Origin: Comamonadaceae bacterium
Lineage (GTDB): Bacteria; Pseudomonadota; Gammaproteobacteria; Burkholderiales; Burkholderiaceae_C
Assembly (NCBI GenBank): GCA_947454585.1
Contig: CANGML010000148.1
Span: 1-5,054, forward strand
Direction: 5' to 3'
DNA length: 5,054 bases
Part shown: piece after piece, positions 1 to 5,054 of the stretch
Layout: each line of letters opens with the position of its first letter
Position numbering within the stretch: position 1 is the first letter of the stretch
The notes under the pieces: model-generated
Told to the model about the DNA's origin: nothing
The model's database searches: none
Seen by the model: the letters and a program-made list of their open reading frames with translations, nothing else
Translations under genes and position numbers: made by a program

Positions 1-285
1 CTGGCCCCCGCGCAACGCACGCACTGGGCGCAAGCCTTGGGCGAGGCGTCTTCGGGGGATGTTGTCACGCCTTTGTTGCGTTTGGAGGTGGCGGCTGATC
101 TGCCTACACCTGCTGCACATATGGATGCGCGTCGTGCCTTGCAACTGCAAATGTTGACCCGTCGCAACGACCCGTCGCCACAAATGACGTGGGCGGCTGA
201 TACGGCGCAGGTCCTAGGTGGTGCTTATGACGAGGCTGCGGCGCGTCGTTTGCAAGCCGCTTTGAAGGTGCTGCTCAAGCGCTAG
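1..285 (+). CDS. C-terminal end of a probable DUF349-family protein (5' end outside window)
   Basis: The reading frame is open from the first base and ends at a TAG stop at 283-285, so only about the last 94 residues are present and the true start lies to the left. The visible part is Ala/Arg/Leu-rich and looks helical. It contains the run LLTRRNDPSPQMTW and ends with RRLQAALKVLLKR. This resembles, from memory, the C-terminal tail of the large DUF349-repeat proteins that lie next to lpxH in Comamonadaceae; their biochemical role is not settled. No catalytic motif is visible in this piece, so the family name rests on tail resemblance and neighbourhood. It converges on lpxH, with 13 bases between the two stop codons, and a strong hairpin just downstream (318-351) probably ends its transcript. 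That the frame is real coding sequence is fairly sure; the family is less so. Confidence 0.6.
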   Translation: MAPAQRTHWAQALGEASSGDVVTPLLRLEVAADLPTPAAHMDARRALQLQMLTRRNDPSPQMTWAADTAQVLGGAYDEAAARRLQAALKVLLKR

Positions 286-298
286 TCGCGCTGCAGCA

Positions 299-1096
299 TC
301 AGGCGTGCGCGAGCGATAAGCGACAAAGCCCCCTTGTGGGGCTTTGTGCTTGTTGGCGCTGCCAGCACAACACTTCTAGCCTTGGTGGCTCAGCTTGTGC
401 ATCCCAATCACTCAGCACCCAACGGGTAAGGCCTGAGGCCAACACATGTTGTGCGGGTCGGTGCGTATGGCCGTGAACCATCACTTGTGCCTTGGACTCC
501 TGCAGCAAGCCCAAGGCCGCGTTGGTGTCCACATCGGCGTAGGACGCTTGGCGGTGTTTGCGTGCCTCGCTTTGCTGGCGCACTTGTCGCGCATAGGTTT
601 GCCGTTCTGCCAAAGGCTTGGCCAAGAACTGTGCTTGCCAGGCGGGTGCTCGCACTTGAGTACGAAACGCGAGGTAGTCGTGGTCAGCCAAGCACAAGGC
701 ATCGCCATGGCTGAGCACAAAGCGCAAGGGCTGTGCCCCTGTCGTCTGCGTGCCCAAGTCCAGCACCGTGGGATCACTGAGGCCATGAATGCCTGTGGCT
801 TGAAGCCAGTCATGGCCGACCAAAAAATCGCGGTTGCCGCACATGAAATAGACCGGCATGCGTTGCGCGGTGGCCTTCAGGACTGACGCGCATCGCTGCG
901 CAAAAGGGTCTGGGTTGTCGTCGCCTACCCACACTTCAAACAGATCACCCAAAATAAAAAGTGCGTCTGCTGGCGTGTGGGCCATGTGCTGTGCCCAAGC
1001 CTCGAAGGTGGCGGGCTCGCTTGCATCCAGATGCAGGTCCGAGATGAAGTCAATGCGCTGCCAGGCGGCGGGTGCTTGAAGGCATGGCAGCTGCAT
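299..1096 (-). CDS. lpxH: UDP-2,3-diacylglucosamine diphosphatase (lipid A biosynthesis)
   Basis: The 265-residue product is a calcineurin-like metallophosphoesterase of the LpxH type. LpxH hydrolyses UDP-2,3-diacylglucosamine to lipid X (2,3-diacylglucosamine 1-phosphate) plus UMP at the inner face of the inner membrane, the fourth step of lipid A synthesis. The metal-site motifs appear in order: SDLHLD (Asp20, His22), GDLFEVWVGDD (Asp51), GNRDF (Asn88, with Arg89 and Asp90), SHGD (His130) and HGHTHRP (His208, His210). The GNRD form rather than GNHD is typical of LpxH. E. coli LpxH is about 240 residues, so this one has a modest tail, and its last codons contain the terminator hairpin. ATG at 1094-1096 is the only plausible start: an in-frame TAA (the ppiB stop) lies 15 bases upstream and the next Met is residue 38, beyond the first motif. 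No clear Shine-Dalgarno is visible, so translation may be coupled to ppiB. Last gene of the minus-strand operon. Confidence 0.95.
   Translation of the reverse strand: MQLPCLQAPAAWQRIDFISDLHLDASEPATFEAWAQHMAHTPADALFILGDLFEVWVGDDNPDPFAQRCASVLKATAQRMPVYFMCGNRDFLVGHDWLQATGIHGLSDPTVLDLGTQTTGAQPLRFVLSHGDALCLADHDYLAFRTQVRAPAWQAQFLAKPLAERQTYARQVRQQSEARKHRQASYADVDTNAALGLLQESKAQVMVHGHTHRPAQHVLASGLTRWVLSDWDAQAEPPRLEVLCWQRQQAQSPTRGLCRLSLAHA
318..351. terminator. Probable bidirectional terminator hairpin between convergent genes, inside the 3' end of lpxH
   Basis: Bases 323-332 (ACAAAGCCCC) are perfectly complementary to 338-347 (GGGGCTTTGT) around the 5-base loop CTTGT at 333-337. With one bulged G at 322 the stem extends by four more pairs (318-321 with 348-351), giving 14 pairs in all. 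Read from the left it lies 32 bases after the stop of the DUF349-like gene. Read from the right it falls within the last codons of lpxH. The symmetry lets it act on both strands. There is no long T-run after it in either direction (GCTT then GTT on plus; GCTT then AT on minus), so efficiency is uncertain, although the stem itself ends in TTTGT. Position and stem strength make terminator the best reading. Confidence 0.75.
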
Positions 1097-1111
1097 TGGG
1101 TTGACAGGGGG

Positions 1112-1618
1112 TTACAGCGCGACTGCTTTGTCGATGACCACGTCTTCTTTGGGCACGTCGTCATGAAAGCCTTTGCGACCGGTTTTGACAGCGGCGATTT
1201 TGTCCACCACGTCATTGCCACTCACCACTTTGCCAAACACCGCGTAGCCCCAGCCTTGCATGCTGGGTGCCTTGTGGTTCAAGAACTCGTTGTCTGCCAC
1301 GTTGATGAAAAACTGGGCGGTGGCCGAGTGCGGGTCAGAGGTGCGCGCCATCGCAAGGGTGTAGTGGTTGTTCTTGAGGCCGTTGTTGGCTTCGTTTTCA
1401 ATTGGCGCATCGCATTCTTTTTGGGTCATGCCCGGCTCGAAGCCGCCACCTTGCACCATAAAGCCAGGGATCACGCGGTGAAAAATGGTTTTGTCGTAGT
1501 GGCCTTTGTTCACATAGTGCAGAAAGTTCTCGGTGCACTTGGGTGCTTTTTCGGCATCGAGTTCGATCGTGATGATGCCGTGGTCCAAGATGTGCAGTTC
1601 GACTTGTGGGTTACTCAT
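1112..1618 (-). CDS. ppiB: Cytoplasmic peptidyl-prolyl cis-trans isomerase B (cyclophilin)
   Basis: This 168-residue single-domain cyclophilin catalyses cis-trans isomerisation of X-Pro bonds during protein folding. The active-site segment [18 protein letters not shown] covers about residues 46-63, with the catalytic Arg48 and pocket residues Phe53, Met54 and Gln56. The second signature, [20 protein letters not shown], covers residues 87-106, followed by [11 protein letters not shown] and a C-terminal [10 protein letters not shown]. These match E. coli PpiB closely, including the NEANNGLKN stretch at 75-83. There is no signal peptide or membrane segment, so it should be cytoplasmic. The ATG at 1616-1618 is supported by an AAGGA ribosome site at 1625-1629 on the minus strand. 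It sits between the exported cyclophilin gene (40 bp upstream) and lpxH (15 bp downstream). Nothing is missing or truncated. Confidence 0.96.
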   Translation of the reverse strand: MSNPQVELHILDHGIITIELDAEKAPKCTENFLHYVNKGHYDKTIFHRVIPGFMVQGGGFEPGMTQKECDAPIENEANNGLKNNHYTLAMARTSDPHSATAQFFINVADNEFLNHKAPSMQGWGYAVFGKVVSGNDVVDKIAAVKTGRKGFHDDVPKEDVVIDKAVAL

Positions 1619-1624
1619 GAGAAT

Positions 1625-1629
1625 TCCTT
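1625..1629 (-). promoter_or_regulatory. Shine-Dalgarno of ppiB
   Basis: The minus strand reads AAGGA here, 6 bases before the ppiB ATG. It is the clearest ribosome site in the minus-strand operon and fixes the ppiB start. Confidence 0.7.
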
Positions 1630-1658
1630 GTGATGAAAAGTAGAAGGCCTAGGCGCGC

Positions 1659-2246
1659 TCAGAGCACGCTGGCGGATTGAATGACGATCGGGGTACGCGG
1701 CACGTCAGAGGGAAAAGGACCACCAAAGCTGGTGGGCGTGCTTCTGATTTTGGTGATGGTCTCCATGCCCGAGACGACTTTGCCAAACACGGTGTAGCCA
1801 GGTTGTTGTGGGGTCGGGTCCAAAAAGGCGTTGTCCACCACGTTGATAAAAAACTGCGACGTGGCCGAGTTGGGCACATTGGTGCGCGCCATGGCCAGGG
1901 TGCCTACTGTGTTGCGTGGCCCGCCTTTGGCCAGTGCGTCACGGCCTTCGTGCTCCACGGGGGGGCGGGTGCGGCGTTCGATGTAGCGTTGGTCGTAGCC
2001 GCCGCCTTGGACCATGAAGTTGGCAATCACGCGGTGAAAAATGGTGCCGTCGTAGTGCTTGTCGCGCACGTATTGCAAAAAGTTTTCCACTGTTTTGGGC
2101 GCTTTGTCGGGATAGACCTCGACCACGAACTCACCCGCATTGGTGACGAATTTCACACGGGGAGACTCTTGCGCCCAGCTGGTGAGGCTCAGGCCGAGGA
2201 GGGCAAAAGCGCAAGCAGCGCGGCGTGTCAAATGCAGGAGCTTCAT
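1659..2246 (-). CDS. ppiA: Periplasmic peptidyl-prolyl cis-trans isomerase (PpiA-type cyclophilin)
   Basis: The product is a 195-residue cyclophilin with an export signal. Residues 1-25 form a Sec signal peptide: a basic n-region (Lys2, Arg8, Arg9), a hydrophobic core AFALLGLSL, and a likely cleavage after the SWA motif at Ala25 before Gln26. The mature domain carries FHRVIANFMVQGGGY (70-84) with catalytic Arg72, and TLAMARTNVPNSATSQFFIN (116-135), then [11 protein letters not shown]. It is therefore expected to fold proline-containing proteins in the periplasm. Compared with PpiB it has a different central loop (IERRTRPPVEHEGRD, 89-103) in place of the NEANNGLKN stretch. The ATG overlaps the stop of the TPR gene (ATGA, 2243-2246), and an AAGG at 2253-2256 on the minus strand is 6 bases upstream. 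The gene symbol follows compartment and family; exact orthology with E. coli ppiA is not proven. Confidence 0.9.
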   Translation of the reverse strand: MKLLHLTRRAACAFALLGLSLTSWAQESPRVKFVTNAGEFVVEVYPDKAPKTVENFLQYVRDKHYDGTIFHRVIANFMVQGGGYDQRYIERRTRPPVEHEGRDALAKGGPRNTVGTLAMARTNVPNSATSQFFINVVDNAFLDPTPQQPGYTVFGKVVSGMETITKIRSTPTSFGGPFPSDVPRTPIVIQSASVL

Positions 2247-2899
2247 GGTTTGCCTTGGGTGATGTCGAGGACGGGTCGCAGGCGCTCAATTTTGGGGCGC
2301 AAGTTGGGTTGTTTGTTGTCTAGGCTTAGGGAGCGCTCGTAGGCTTGACGCGCCAGGTTCACCAACACATCGCCGAGATTTTCAAGCGCGGTGGCGTAGT
2401 TGGGGTTGGCACGCAGCGCAGCATCAAGGCTGGCCTTGGCTTTTGGGTAGTCGCCTAAAACGGCGTACATCACCCCTAAGTTGTTGTGTGGCTCTGGCAG
2501 TTCGGGGTATTCCTGGGTGAGGGCCAAGTACACCTGCAGCGCCATGTCGGGTTGACCGAGTTGTTCAAAAATGTAGCCTTGCCAGAAACGCATTTGTGGG
2601 TCGCGCGGGTTGGTCTCTAGGTTTTTATTGACCACCAACAGCGCTTGGGCGTACTTGGCTTGACGAAACAGTTTGCGCACATCGTTGTGTGGCGTGCTGA
2701 TCACCAGGGGCACGGTGGATTGGCCCGGTTGCCACTCCAGCGCTTCTACCCCTTGGGCTTTTGCAGGGCCTGTCAGTGCGCACATCAACGCCAAACCACA
2801 GACGCAAGACGCAGCCCATGGCGTTATGTGCACGGGCCGATCCGAGCGGCGAGCCGTCTGAGTCAGGGCGATTGAGGTGGGGAGGTCAGGGTTTGTCAT
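2243..2899 (-). CDS. Exported tetratricopeptide-repeat protein
   Basis: With the ATG at 2897-2899 the product has 218 residues. After a polar N-terminus comes a hydrophobic stretch (about 28-43) ending in GPAKA-Q (44-49), which looks like a signal peptide with cleavage near Ala48; its n-region is unusually long. The rest is a TPR solenoid: about 72-101, 102-135, 137-170 ([20 protein letters not shown], the best match) and a shortened last repeat from 171 ([20 protein letters not shown]), then a basic Pro-rich tail. TPRs bind other proteins; the partner is not evident. It is the first gene of the operon and its TGA overlaps the ppiA ATG, so the two are probably translationally coupled. The start is uncertain: GTG at 2831-2833 would give a conventional short signal peptide, and the frame also extends to a GTG at 2957-2959. 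None has a good Shine-Dalgarno. Confidence 0.82.
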   Translation of the reverse strand: MTNPDLPTSIALTQTARRSDRPVHITPWAASCVCGLALMCALTGPAKAQGVEALEWQPGQSTVPLVISTPHNDVRKLFRQAKYAQALLVVNKNLETNPRDPQMRFWQGYIFEQLGQPDMALQVYLALTQEYPELPEPHNNLGVMYAVLGDYPKAKASLDAALRANPNYATALENLGDVLVNLARQAYERSLSLDNKQPNLRPKIERLRPVLDITQGKP

Positions 2900-3000
2900 G
2901 TGCTTTGTATACTGCAAGCATTGTAAAACAGAGGGTCTGGACGACGCTTTGGCTTTCACCTCATTACCGGCCCTTCACTGCGGTCTTTGATCACACATTC
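2900..3000. promoter_or_regulatory. Divergent intergenic region with presumed promoters for the TPR-ppiA-ppiB-lpxH operon and for cysS
   Basis: This 101-bp gap is the only space from which both oppositely directed clusters could be transcribed, so promoters for both are inferred here. The palindrome GTATAC at 2907-2912 gives a -10-like hexamer on each strand: TATACT at 2908-2913 (plus) and TATACA at 2906-2911 (minus). No convincing -35 hexamer lies at normal spacing on either side. An imperfect direct repeat, GCTTTGTA (2902-2909) and GCATTGTA (2918-2925), with a 16-base period, overlaps these sites and could be an operator or chance. The stretch directly before cysS (2980-3000) has no Shine-Dalgarno-like purine run. 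The location is well supported; the exact elements are weak. Confidence 0.4.
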
Positions 3001-4374
3001 ATGACGCTTCGTATTCACAACACGCTCACGCGTGCGTTGGAAGACTTTTCCCCGCTGGAACCTGGCCATGTGCGCATGTACGTGTGCGGCATGACCGTGT
3101 ACGACCTGTGCCACTTGGGTCATGCCCGTTCGATGGTGGCGTTTGACGTGGTGCAACGGTGGCTCAAGGCCAGTGGCTTGCGCGTGACCTATGTGCGCAA
3201 CATCACCGACATTGACGACAAGATCATCAAACGCTCGCTCGACAACGGCGAGACCGTGCGCAGCCTGACCGACCGCATGATCGATGCTTTGCACCAAGAT
3301 GCTGATGCCCTAGGCATTGAGCGCCCCACGCACGAGCCTCGTGCCATGGACTATGTGCCGCAAATGCTTTCCATGATCGGCACCTTGCAAGACAAAGGCC
3401 TGGCCTACCAAGCCAGCAATGGCGATGTGAACTATGCCGTGCGCAAATTTGCCGGCTACGGCAAGCTCTCGGGTAAGTCGTTGGACGAGCTGCAAGCGGG
3501 CGAACGCGTGGCAGTGGGTGACGGCAAGCAAGACCCGTTGGACTTTGTGCTGTGGAAATCGGCCAAGGCCAGTGAACCGGAAGAGGTGAAATGGGCCAGC
3601 CCCTTTGGCGCAGGCCGCCCCGGCTGGCACATCGAGTGCTCGGCCATGAGTTGCGAGATGCTGGGCCAAAGCTTTGACATCCATGGCGGCGGCGCTGACT
3701 TGCAGTTCCCACACCACGAAAATGAAATCGCGCAAAGCGAAGGCGCGAATGGTCAACCAATGGCCCGTGTGTGGATGCACAACGGCTTCATCAATGTGGA
3801 CAACGAGAAAATGTCCAAGAGCTTGGGCAACTTCTTCACTATTCGTGATGTGCTCCAAGAATTTGACGCTGAGACCGTGCGCTTTTTCGTGGTGCGCAGC
3901 CACTACCGCAGCCAACTCAATTACAGCGATGTGCATTTGAACGACGCCCGTGGTGCCTTGAAGCGCTTGTACACAGCACTGGGCACCGTCACACCCGAAG
4001 CTGTCACCATCGATTGGGCTGAGCCGCATGCTGCACGCTTCAAAGCCGCGATGGACGAAGACTTCGGCACACCCGAGGCTGTGGCTGTGTTGTTTGAGCT
4101 CGCCAGCGAAGTCAACCGTACCCAGTCCGCCCACACCGCAGGCTTGCTCAAAGCCTTGGGTGGCGTGTTGGGCTTGTTGCAAGAAGATCCGCAAGCCTTT
4201 GCCCAAGGCGGTGCAGGTGTGGATGAAGACGCCATTCAAGCCCACATCGCGGCGCGTGCTGCGGCTAAGGCGGCCAAAAACTTCGCAGAGGCAGACCGCA
4301 TTCGCCAAGTCTTGGCTGCTGAGGGCATCGTCCTGAAAGACTCGCCCACGGGCACCACGTGGGAGCGTGGTTAG
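3001..4374 (+). CDS. cysS: Cysteinyl-tRNA synthetase
   Basis: The 457-residue product is a class I aminoacyl-tRNA synthetase that charges tRNA-Cys with cysteine using ATP. The Rossmann fold carries HLGH at 38-41 (HIGH motif) and KMSKS at 270-274. The zinc site that selects cysteine is complete: Cys29 (in [10 protein letters not shown]), Cys213 (in WHIECSAM), His238 and Glu242 (in FPHHENE), equivalent to Cys28, Cys209, His234 and Glu238 of E. coli. The [10 protein letters not shown] motif is also present, and the helical anticodon-binding C-terminal region follows. Length is normal for the family. The frame stays open upstream to about 2761, but family proteins start at a sequence like MTLRIHNTL, so ATG 3001 is chosen; the upstream part is antisense to the TPR gene. 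The start lacks a clear Shine-Dalgarno. The glycosylase gene follows after 2 bases, so the two are very likely co-transcribed. Confidence 0.97.
   Translation: MTLRIHNTLTRALEDFSPLEPGHVRMYVCGMTVYDLCHLGHARSMVAFDVVQRWLKASGLRVTYVRNITDIDDKIIKRSLDNGETVRSLTDRMIDALHQDADALGIERPTHEPRAMDYVPQMLSMIGTLQDKGLAYQASNGDVNYAVRKFAGYGKLSGKSLDELQAGERVAVGDGKQDPLDFVLWKSAKASEPEEVKWASPFGAGRPGWHIECSAMSCEMLGQSFDIHGGGADLQFPHHENEIAQSEGANGQPMARVWMHNGFINVDNEKMSKSLGNFFTIRDVLQEFDAETVRFFVVRSHYRSQLNYSDVHLNDARGALKRLYTALGTVTPEAVTIDWAEPHAARFKAAMDEDFGTPEAVAVLFELASEVNRTQSAHTAGLLKALGGVLGLLQEDPQAFAQGGAGVDEDAIQAHIAARAAAKAAKNFAEADRIRQVLAAEGIVLKDSPTGTTWERG
4361..4365 (+). promoter_or_regulatory. Likely Shine-Dalgarno of the DNA glycosylase gene, within the end of cysS
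   Basis: GGGAG lies inside the last codons of cysS, 11 bases before the ATG at 4377. The spacing is slightly long but acceptable. It supports ATG 4377 over the in-frame GTG at 4359, which lies upstream of this site. Confidence 0.5.
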
Positions 4375-4376
4375 GC

Positions 4377-5021
4377 ATGGCCACCACCGACAAAGTCACC
4401 ATCGCCACGCCCGAGTACTGGGCGGAGGCTTGCAAGCACTTGGTCAAAAAAGACCGTGTGATGAAACGCCTGATTCCGCAGTTTGGCGAAGCCTCGCTGC
4501 AATCACGTGGCGATGCATTTGTGACGTTGGCACGCAGCATCGTGGGCCAGCAAATTTCGGTCAAGGCGGCACAGACCGTGTGGGACCGCTTCGCGCAACT
4601 GCCTAAAAAAATCACACCCACCAATGTGCTCAAGCTCAAAGTCGATGACATGCGCGCTGCCGGTTTGTCAGCCCGAAAGGTGGAATATCTCGTCGATTTG
4701 GCCCTGCATTTTGACAACGGCACCCTGCATGTGAAGAAGTGGTCAGAGATGTCGGACGACGACATCATTGATGAATTGGTGGCGATTCGCGGCATTGGTC
4801 GCTGGACCGCTGAAATGTTTTTGATGTTTCATCTCATGCGTCCCAACGTCTTGCCGCTGGACGATGTGGGCTTGATCAACGGCATCAGCCGTAACTATTT
4901 TTCCGGCGAAGCCGTCAGTCGCAGCGAGGCACGCGAGGTCGCTGCGGCTTGGGCGCCTTATTGCAGTGTGGCGACTTGGTATATGTGTCGATCGCTGGAC
5001 CCGGTGCCCGTGTCTTACTGA
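4377..5021 (+). CDS. DNA-3-methyladenine glycosylase II family protein (HhH-GPD, AlkA-like)
   Basis: The 214-residue product belongs to the HhH-GPD superfamily of base-excision repair glycosylases. These cut the N-glycosidic bond of alkylated bases such as 3-methyladenine and leave an abasic site. ARSIVGQQISVKAA (52-65) is the typical helix of this family. The helix-hairpin-helix is at about 134-147 (LVAIRGIGRWTAEM), followed by PLDDVGL (160-166), in which Asp163 aligns with catalytic Asp238 of E. coli AlkA. The end, ATWYMCRSLDPVPVSY, is typical of the compact bacterial AlkA-like group. At 214 residues it lacks the extra N-terminal domain of E. coli AlkA (282 residues), and it has no C-terminal four-cysteine iron-sulfur cluster, which argues against Nth or MutY. 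The ATG is 2 bases after the cysS stop; a GTG at 4359 would add six residues and overlap cysS. Probably co-transcribed with cysS rather than under an alkylation-specific promoter. Confidence 0.92.
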   Translation: MATTDKVTIATPEYWAEACKHLVKKDRVMKRLIPQFGEASLQSRGDAFVTLARSIVGQQISVKAAQTVWDRFAQLPKKITPTNVLKLKVDDMRAAGLSARKVEYLVDLALHFDNGTLHVKKWSEMSDDDIIDELVAIRGIGRWTAEMFLMFHLMRPNVLPLDDVGLINGISRNYFSGEAVSRSEAREVAAAWAPYCSVATWYMCRSLDPVPVSY

Positions 5022-5027
5022 GCACCC

Positions 5028-5033
5028 AAGGAG
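5028..5033 (+). promoter_or_regulatory. Shine-Dalgarno for a gene starting at the right edge
   Basis: AAGGAG is an almost ideal ribosome site, and it is the strongest in the window. It lies just after the glycosylase stop. TTG at 5043-5045 is 9 bases downstream, and no ATG or GTG occurs before the window ends. Confidence 0.65.
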
Positions 5034-5042
5034 TAATTGATT

Positions 5043-5054
5043 TTGGCTATAAGA
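5043..5054 (+). CDS. accA: First codons of a gene running off the right edge, probably acetyl-CoA carboxylase carboxyltransferase subunit alpha
   Basis: Only TTG GCT ATA AGA is visible, read as (M)AIR. The case is positional: a strong AAGGAG is 9 bases upstream, and in Comamonadaceae the order cysS - AlkA-like glycosylase - accA is familiar to me. Known AccA proteins of this group begin with a short Met-Ala-basic stretch before TFLDFEQP, which is compatible but not evidence in itself. A TTG in the same frame at 5037-5039 is only 3 bases from the Shine-Dalgarno and is less likely. AccA would join AccD as the carboxyltransferase that makes malonyl-CoA for fatty acid synthesis. If accA starts at an ATG beyond the window, this call is wrong in its start only. 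Confidence 0.35.

Noticed and set aside
977..1633. Long plus-strand open frame (about 218 codons) opposite ppiB and the start of lpxH
   Set aside because: It is exactly antisense to two clearly recognised genes; its translation has no recognisable motif and is rich in Val/His/Gly/Phe as expected from mirrored coding sequence.
1619..1658. Possible promoter or terminator in the 40-bp gap between ppiA and ppiB
   Set aside because: No stable hairpin and no -35/-10 pair was seen; only the ppiB ribosome site is recognisable.
1677..2342. Plus-strand open frame (about 221 codons) opposite ppiA
   Set aside because: Antisense shadow of the cyclophilin gene, with the same mirrored composition and no family resemblance.
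2761..3000. N-terminal extension of CysS by 80 residues
   Set aside because: The frame is open, but CysS proteins begin at the sequence encoded from 3001, and the extension would be antisense to the TPR gene.
2900..3000. Leader-peptide attenuator or T-box upstream of cysS
   Set aside because: No short frame with cysteine codons, no terminator/antiterminator pair and no T-box sequence is visible in the gap.
3310..4308. Minus-strand open frame of 332 codons opposite cysS
   Set aside because: cysS is unambiguous on the other strand; long antisense frames are common in GC-rich genes, and this one has no domain or ribosome site that I can see.
4359..4376. Earlier GTG start for the DNA glycosylase, overlapping cysS
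   Set aside because: The only ribosome-like site (GGGAG, 4361-4365) lies downstream of that GTG and fits the ATG at 4377.
1..5054. Mobile element, CRISPR, toxin-antitoxin, defence system or RNA gene
   Set aside because: Apart from the 101-bp divergent gap, nearly all bases are covered by recognised housekeeping genes; no transposase, spaced repeat array, tRNA fold or terminal inverted repeat was found by eye.

Overview
This window looks like an ordinary chromosomal housekeeping segment from a Gram-negative betaproteobacterium, most likely Burkholderiales and probably a member of the Comamonadaceae (Limnohabitans/Rhodoferax/Polaromonas/Acidovorax-like). The assignment rests on recalled protein resemblance (CysS, PpiB, LpxH), on the gene order cysS - DNA-3-methyladenine glycosylase - probable accA, and on the moderately high GC. 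LpxH implies lipid A synthesis and so an outer membrane. No search was possible, so the genus is open.

Layout from left to right. (1) The 3' end of a plus-strand gene, probably a DUF349-family protein, ends at 285. (2) A four-gene minus-strand cluster is read from about 2899 down to 299: an exported TPR protein, a periplasmic cyclophilin (PpiA-like), a cytoplasmic cyclophilin (PpiB) and the lipid A enzyme LpxH. The first two genes overlap by 4 bp (ATGA), and the later gaps are 40 bp and 15 bp, so this reads as one operon. It converges on the DUF349-like gene across a strong GC-rich hairpin (318-351) that lies inside the last codons of lpxH. (3) A 101-bp divergent intergenic region (2900-3000) separates the operon from a plus-strand cluster: cysS (cysteinyl-tRNA synthetase), then 2 bp later a compact HhH-GPD DNA glycosylase, then after a good Shine-Dalgarno the probable first codons of accA, which run off the window.

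Functionally the minus-strand operon mixes cell-envelope work (LpxH in lipid A synthesis, a periplasmic prolyl isomerase, an exported TPR protein) with a cytoplasmic prolyl isomerase. The plus-strand cluster is core metabolism and repair: tRNA charging, alkylated-base excision and probably fatty-acid precursor synthesis. I see no mobile element, tRNA, rRNA, CRISPR array, toxin-antitoxin pair or defence system, and no convincing undescribed system. The points most worth a second look are small: the terminator hairpin embedded in the lpxH coding end, the paired cyclophilins for two compartments, the poor ribosome sites at the cysS, TPR and lpxH starts (with a possible leaderless TPR mRNA), and a TTG start proposed for the gene at the right edge.
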